From positions 1 through 64,000 of the forward strand of contig JAIBBE010000083.1 in the NCBI GenBank assembly GCA_019694835.1: 64,000 nt of DNA, read 5' to 3'. Made by a program: the position numbers and the translations under genes. Of the stretch, positions 59,999 through 64,000 are shown one piece after another. Every line of letters starts with the position of its first letter. Position 1 is the first letter of the stretch. This DNA is from Fimbriimonadaceae bacterium. Its GTDB lineage: Bacteria; Armatimonadota; Fimbriimonadia; Fimbriimonadales; Fimbriimonadaceae. Under the pieces are notes generated by a model, which was given only the letters and a program-made list of their open reading frames with translations, made no database searches and was not told the DNA's origin.

Positions 59999-61204
59999 TT
60001 AACGCTCCAACGGGAAGACACTCGCGTCGAAGATGTTCTCGTTCATTTTCATCCGAAGCAACGCGTCGGTCGCGGGGGCCTTGTCGAGCGCAATCTGCGC
60101 GATGGCCGCCTGCGCTCCGCCGAGGACGATATTCTCCATCTCCTGCACGTTGACGCCTTCGTCCTTGAGCACCGACAACACGTGGGCAAGAACACCCACG
60201 CGGTCGAGGTGCCGGACCACCAGCAGGTGGGTCGCGATTTCGGCCCGCTTCACGTTCACGACATTCGGTACGATCCCGGTGTTCTTGAATTCGCGCACGA
60301 TCCGCACGGTTTCCATGGCCACGGCCTCTTGGGCCTGCTCGGTCGACGCCCCGATATGGTGGGTGCAGTAGACGCGACGGTTGCTGCATAGGCTGCCTTC
60401 GTAGCTGCCTTCACCTCCCGAGGGCTCACCGTCGAACACGTCGAGGCCCGCAAAAAGCCCTCGCTCGTCGAGGGCCGATTCGAGTGCCGCCTGGTCCACC
60501 ACTTCGCACCGGCTCGTGTTGATGAAGTGCGCACCCGGCTTCATCGCACTGAAAAATTCGGCTCCGAGCATGCCTTTGGTTTCGGACGTTAGGGCCACGT
60601 GAACGGAGACGACGTCGGCCTGTTGGGCGACTTCCTGCGGACTTGCCGCCCGCCCAATCCCGAGCGCCGCCGCGACATCGGGGGTCATCCAGCGGCTGTA
60701 AGCGACGACATTCATACCGAACGCCTTGGCCCGAGCGACCATCTCCTGCCCGATCTTGCCCATTCCGATAAGGCCCAATGTACGGCCGTAGAGCCCGCGC
60801 GCCTTGCTGTAGGCTTTTTTATTCCACTTGCCGTGGTGGATGTCGTCGACGTTGTCGGGGATGCGTCGGTCAACCGCGAGCATCAGGCCAAATGCAAGTT
60901 CGGCGACGGCTTGGCTGTTCTTGCCGGGGCAGTTCGAAACGTAGATTCCTCGCCGGCTGGCGGCGTCTACGTCGATGGTGTTGTATCCGGCTCCGGCGCG
61001 GATGATCAGGGAGAGCTTCGTGCCTTCCAGCATGGGTTCGGTGACCTTGGTCGATCTCACGACGAGGATGTCGGCCCCTGATTCGCGGAGTTTTTCCCCA
61101 AGCGCATCATCCTTCAAATCGGGATCGTAGAGAACCTCCACCCCGAGTCCTTTCAGTCCATCCAGTCCAATGTCCTCGAATTTGTCGGCAACCAGAACCC
61201 TCAT
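59999..61204 (-). CDS. serA: D-3-phosphoglycerate dehydrogenase
   Basis: A 401-residue SerA, first enzyme of serine biosynthesis. The NAD-binding motif GRTLGLIGMGKIGQEM is near residue 143, and the catalytic Arg, Glu and His are in MKPGAHFINTSRCEVVD, GLDVFDGEPSGGE and TLHHIGASTEQAQEA-like YCTHHIGASTEQAQEAV. The C-terminus (from about 325) is an ACT domain (VRHLDRVGVLAHVLSVLKDE) that can respond to serine. The ATG at 61204 is chosen over a TTG at 61213. Confidence 0.93.
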   Translation of the reverse strand: MRVLVADKFEDIGLDGLKGLGVEVLYDPDLKDDALGEKLRESGADILVVRSTKVTEPMLEGTKLSLIIRAGAGYNTIDVDAASRRGIYVSNCPGKNSQAVAELAFGLMLAVDRRIPDNVDDIHHGKWNKKAYSKARGLYGRTLGLIGMGKIGQEMVARAKAFGMNVVAYSRWMTPDVAAALGIGRAASPQEVAQQADVVSVHVALTSETKGMLGAEFFSAMKPGAHFINTSRCEVVDQAALESALDERGLFAGLDVFDGEPSGGEGSYEGSLCSNRRVYCTHHIGASTEQAQEAVAMETVRIVREFKNTGIVPNVVNVKRAEIATHLLVVRHLDRVGVLAHVLSVLKDEGVNVQEMENIVLGGAQAAIAQIALDKAPATDALLRMKMNENIFDASVFPLER

Positions 61205-61252
61205 AGGGGTCAAGTTTACTTGGCGTCGGTGCCGATCATTTTCATTCTCCCG

Positions 61253-61281
61253 TTGACCTGAACCCGCGATAGAAGTAGAAT
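61253..61281 (+). promoter_or_regulatory. sigma-70-like promoter of the barrel protein gene
   Basis: TTGACC (61253-61258), a 17-bp spacer and TAGAAT (61276-61281), the best-formed promoter in the window. It lies 57 bp before the ATG at 61339, which has a GAGGAGG ribosome-binding site. Confidence 0.75.
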
Positions 61282-61338
61282 AGGGGGAAGCTCAATGTGA
61301 TTGGGTCAAGGAAGAGGTTTTCGAGGAGGATTTTCAGC

Positions 61339-61851
61339 ATGAAGCGAGTGTGCATTCTTGCGGCAGGGCTAGGATTGGCAGCGATGGCGACGGCGCAATC
61401 GCCAGATATCACCCCAACTAATCTCGGCGTGCGCGCGGGTTTCGCCTACCCGTTGGATAACGGCACCCGCGATATCACCCACACGCTGCTCGGCGTGGGC
61501 GTGGACTACTATTTCCCGGTTCGCTATATCAAGGACTCGGACACGTATCTGTCGATCGACTGGCTGGGCAAGAGCGGGAGCGGCGCGAAAGGGAACATCT
61601 TCCCGATCATGCTGAACCAGAAGTTCTATTCGGCCAACCAGACGTACTTTGGAACGCGCAGCTATGGCTTCATCGGCCTCGGCGTCGCCATCGTGGACGT
61701 GACGACGACGAAGACCACCATCGCCGCCCGCCTGGGCTTCGGTGTCGAGCTCGGTCCGAACCTGTTCACCGAAGGCGCGTTCGTCGTCAGCGACGATGCC
61801 AACGGAGCGAAAGCCAACAGCGTCGGCGTCTATCTCGGCTACCGCTTCTAA
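61339..61851 (+). CDS. small outer-membrane beta-barrel protein
   Basis: A 170-residue exported protein. Signal peptide 1-20 (LAAGLGLAAMATAQ), then alternating strands (VRAGFAYPLDNGTRDITHTL, IAARLGFGVELGPNLFTEGA) ending in YLGYRF, the C-terminal Phe typical of outer-membrane barrels. Eight short strands would fit an OmpX/OmpW-size barrel. Start at 61339 fixed by the GAGGAGG site. Followed by a clear terminator. Confidence 0.82.
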   Translation: MKRVCILAAGLGLAAMATAQSPDITPTNLGVRAGFAYPLDNGTRDITHTLLGVGVDYYFPVRYIKDSDTYLSIDWLGKSGSGAKGNIFPIMLNQKFYSANQTYFGTRSYGFIGLGVAIVDVTTTKTTIAARLGFGVELGPNLFTEGAFVVSDDANGAKANSVGVYLGYRF

Positions 61852-61876
61852 GCTAGAAGTTTCAAGCCAAGTTGAG

Positions 61877-61904
61877 GAGCCGTGGGTTTCCCACGGCTCT
61901 TTTT
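61877..61904 (+). terminator. rho-independent terminator
   Basis: GAGCCGTGGG-TTT-CCCACGGCTC followed by TTTTT. Perfect 10-bp stem, 25 bp after the stop of the barrel protein gene. Confidence 0.95.
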
Positions 61905-61912
61905 CGTTCCTA

Positions 61913-63127
61913 ATGAATCGATTGGACTCCATTCGTGAAATTTTGCGACGCGGCATCGCGAGCCGCGCGTTCCCCGGCGCGGCGGTCGCGATGGGCGACG
62001 CGGACCGAATCGAGGTGGTCTGCGAGGGTTGGCATGGATACGTTTCCGGACAAGGCTCCCCTCTCCTGCGCCCACAAGACTCGGCAAGCGGAAGCCTTGG
62101 TGGCGGAGGAGAGGGGTTGGGGGAGAGGTTCAGCGCAGAACTCCCAACCAAAGTCCCCTCCCACGGTACGGGGGAGGTTCAGGGAGGGGGCGCGGGCTGG
62201 CAATCTAGCGGAGACCCGGATGCCGGCAAGTTGCCGGCGGTACACATCCAGACCCTCTACGATCTCGCATCCCTCACCAAAATTCTCGCAACCACCCAGG
62301 CGGCGATGGCGCTGGACCTCGACCCCGAACTCCCGGCGTCGACCTGGCTGCATGAGTGGAGGGGCGGCGAAAAGGCGTTGATCACAGTGCGCCAACTGAT
62401 GGACCATTCGGCAGGGCTGCCCGCATTTCGTCGGTACGATGAGAAGACTCTTGACGCGCAAGAGGCAGAACGGCTGATCTTGGCGGAGCCTCTCGAGGTC
62501 GCGCCCGGAACACGAACGCTCTACAGCGATCTCGGCCCGATCCTCATCGGACTCGCACTCGAACGCATCGAGGCAGGTGCCTTGCGCCGATACGGCGAAG
62601 GACCAGGGCTCACCTTTTGCCCGCCCCCCGAAATGGTCGAGTCCTGCCCGCCGACTGAGCCGGTTGAGGATTGGCGCCGACAAATGTGGCAGGAACGTCA
62701 GTGTGCGACGGATCGCAGTGTGGAGATTGGTGGAGTCGCCTATCTGCGGGGCGAGGTCCACGACCCACGAGCGGCCCTCCTCGGAGGTGTAGCGGGTCAC
62801 GCGGGCCTCTTCGGTACTGCCCAGGGCGTGGCTCATCGGGTGCAAGGGTGGTTGCGAGCGCACCTTGCCGGTGACCCCACAATGCGCCGTTGGACCAGCC
62901 CCTCCGTGCCCGGCAGCCACCGCGCCTTGGGATTCGATCTCGATCCGGGAGAGGGTATCCGCCTCTCGCCGCATGCCTTCGGACACTACGGATTCACGGG
63001 GACGATGGCGTGGGTCGAACCAGAACGTGAGCGGTTTGTCGTGATGCTCTCGAATCGCATCCACCCTTCTGCCGCTAACGTCGGCCATCGAGCATCGAGA
63101 GCGGAGATTCTGGCCTTACTGGATTAG
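61913..63127 (+). CDS. serine hydrolase (beta-lactamase/class C-like) with in-frame repeat insertion
   Basis: A 404-residue protein of the beta-lactamase-related family. Catalytic motifs: S-x-x-K in LYDLASLTKILATTQ, Y-x-D/N as TLYSDLG, and GYTGTxxW-like HYGFTGTMAWVEPERERFVV at the C-terminus. It is likely a cytosolic or exported esterase/peptidase; no signal peptide is seen. Residues about 48-110 interrupt the fold between GYVSGQ and QTLYDLASLTK and are encoded by repeat elements B5, A5 and C6 in a row, open in frame. The ATG at 61913 lies just after the terminator and has no clear ribosome-binding site. Confidence 0.85.
   Translation: MNRLDSIREILRRGIASRAFPGAAVAMGDADRIEVVCEGWHGYVSGQGSPLLRPQDSASGSLGGGGEGLGERFSAELPTKVPSHGTGEVQGGGAGWQSSGDPDAGKLPAVHIQTLYDLASLTKILATTQAAMALDLDPELPASTWLHEWRGGEKALITVRQLMDHSAGLPAFRRYDEKTLDAQEAERLILAEPLEVAPGTRTLYSDLGPILIGLALERIEAGALRRYGEGPGLTFCPPPEMVESCPPTEPVEDWRRQMWQERQCATDRSVEIGGVAYLRGEVHDPRAALLGGVAGHAGLFGTAQGVAHRVQGWLRAHLAGDPTMRRWTSPSVPGSHRALGFDLDPGEGIRLSPHAFGHYGFTGTMAWVEPERERFVVMLSNRIHPSAANVGHRASRAEILALLD
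62054..62243. repeat. composite of palindromic elements B5, A5 and C6 inside the serine hydrolase gene
   Basis: B5 62054-62128 (GGCTCCCCTCTCCTGCGCCC ... GGAGGAGAGGGGTTGGGGGA), A5 62152-62191 (TCCCCTCCCACGGTACGGGG), C6 62219-62243 (GGATGCCGGCAAGTTGCCGG). About 190 bp read without a stop codon, adding some 63 residues. Confidence 0.88.
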
Positions 63128-63144
63128 TCAGGTGCCAGCATCCG

Positions 63145-63187
63145 ACTCCCCTATCCACTCCGGTGGAGAGGGGCTGGGGGTGAGGTC
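63145..63187. repeat. palindromic element family A, copy A6
   Basis: CTCCCCTATCCACTCCGGTG followed by GAGAGGGGCTGGGGGTGAGG, between convergent genes. Confidence 0.88.
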
Positions 63188-63201
63188 CGGGACAGAAGTA
63201 A

Positions 63202-64000
63202 TCACCCGGTCTTCTTAAGAACCTCTACCGCCTTTTCGAGGACGACGTCTCGCCCCGCCCGAACGTCATCGAGAGTTGGACTCACCGAAACGTCCGGCTC
63301 AAGTCCCGAGTCAGGGGCGTTCGTATCCAGGTAGTTCGCAACGATTGGAATGTCGATTTCGATTTTCGTATTAGGCAGCGTAAAGAAGAAGAACTTATCT
63401 CCATTGAGTCCACGAAGATTGCCGCCCGTCGTCGATCCGACTAGAATCGCAAGTGTGTTTGCCTTCGCCGCACGGGCGAGATAGAAGGTTGCCGAACTAT
63501 TCCCGGCGTCAATGAGGATGGCTACTTGCCCTGCAAAACGATTCTCCCTTGGCGATACTCCGGATCTCAATTCAAACTCATTAAGAAAGAACATGCCGTC
63601 TTCCGAAGGCTTGACTGATTTTGAGAAATCGTAGAAACTTGGATCCCAGGTATTGAGGTACGGGCGCAGGTCTTCGGGCACCTTGTCGAAGCGAATCTTC
63701 TTGATTGCAGCCGCCGACGGGAGGTACTTCGGAGTCAAATAGGATAGAATCTGGCTCCCAACTTCATCCGCACCCCCTTCGTTCCCCCTCAAATCAATCA
63801 CGAGTCGCTCCCGTTTCTCTGTTTGAAGCGACGTAAAGAAGTCGTCGAGTTTCGTCTTCCAATCGACCTTCCACTTCCAGATGGCGAACGTGCCGACCTG
63901 GAGATAAGCCGTGCCGTCTGGGAGAATCTTGTCCGACCAAGAGTCGGCAACAGGATCGCCTGATTCGCTAATCTTCAACTTTTCCTTCCGGTCCTTACGT
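63202..64000 (-). CDS. S41 family (C-terminal processing) peptidase, partial
   Basis: The C-terminal part of an S41 protease; the frame runs off the right edge with no start seen (a TTG at 63978 is internal to an open frame). Recognisable: ERLVIDLRGNEGGADEVGSQ (S41 strand), then VAILIDAGNSSATFYLARAA, in which the nucleophilic Ser is in the NSSAT segment and the following LVGSTTGGNLRG is the oxyanion/substrate loop. The final DSGLEPDVSVSPTLDDVRAG fits the family C-terminus. Probably exported; the signal region lies outside the window. Confidence 0.83.
   Translation of the reverse strand, partial: RKDRKEKLKISESGDPVADSWSDKILPDGTAYLQVGTFAIWKWKVDWKTKLDDFFTSLQTEKRERLVIDLRGNEGGADEVGSQILSYLTPKYLPSAAAIKKIRFDKVPEDLRPYLNTWDPSFYDFSKSVKPSEDGMFFLNEFELRSGVSPRENRFAGQVAILIDAGNSSATFYLARAAKANTLAILVGSTTGGNLRGLNGDKFFFFTLPNTKIEIDIPIVANYLDTNAPDSGLEPDVSVSPTLDDVRAGRDVVLEKAVEVLKKTG

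Noticed and set aside
59355..60389. Minus-strand frame of 344 codons spanning the TMEM175 and serA ends
   Set aside because: It runs through two well-supported genes in another frame and has Arg/Pro-rich shadow composition.

Overview
The window looks like chromosomal DNA of a diderm, GC-rich (about 60%) bacterium, most likely an Armatimonadota/Fimbriimonas-like organism. The best evidence is the prepilin at 43374-44174: it has the FPVFAQAKE segment after the pilin helix and a C-terminal H-x9-DG motif, a combination typical of that phylum. Several outer-membrane barrel proteins, exported lipoproteins and many small secreted proteins fit. The assignment is inference from protein style, not from a marker gene.

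Layout. 1-4295: sugar ABC transporter with a binding protein fused to a permease, plus a second permease. 4556-13262: enzymes and small exported proteins (DUF3187 porin-like protein, HI0933 flavoprotein, exported sugar isomerase-like protein, macro domain, DUF433, phosphodiester glycosidase, class II aldolase, PLC/GDPD-like protein, HerA/DUF853 ATPase). 13396-21793: a large HEAT/GGDD-repeat exported protein, then mfd-folK-pilC as an overlapping operon, and tRNA-Ala(UGC). 21993-31447: accessory stretch with gene remnants, a GNAT, a CPBP protease, an exported tandem truncated hemoglobin, a fasciclin protein, PCD, a frameshifted DUF559 gene and a HicA/HicB cluster. 31496-40279: an operon of four large exported/envelope proteins. 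40474-43094: coaE, etfB and an McsB-like kinase. 43374-45002: prepilin and a broken REP-associated transposase (RAYT) flanked by inverted REP pairs. 44997-47867: the classic khpB-yidC-yidD-rnpA-rpmH cluster. 48503-59310: sulfurtransferase, tilS diverging from mutL, prmC, def, fmt, an esterase and an EEP-family nuclease/phosphatase. 59381-64000: TMEM175-like protein and serA, a small barrel protein, a serine hydrolase and the C-terminal part of an S41 protease.

The most unusual aspect is repetitive DNA. At least four families of palindromic elements (called A, B, C and D here) are scattered between genes and also lie inside open reading frames: folK, prmC and the serine hydrolase carry them as in-frame peptide insertions, and the EEP-family gene carries one in its N-terminal region. 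This resembles Rickettsia palindromic elements. Separately, heptanucleotide arrays (GGGTARY in the sense of the upstream gene) abut the stop codons of the malG-like gene and mutL, and heptamer-derived DNA encodes the mutL linker. Other notable points: rnpA is recognisable but has no usable start codon and overlaps rpmH; many genes have a -10-like hexamer only 5-9 nt before the start codon, suggesting widespread leaderless transcription; and two genes (DUF559 type, RAYT) carry single-base frameshifts.

All functions come from reading protein sequences and motifs; no searches were run. Start codons were chosen from ribosome binding sites, stop/start overlaps and family length where these were visible.
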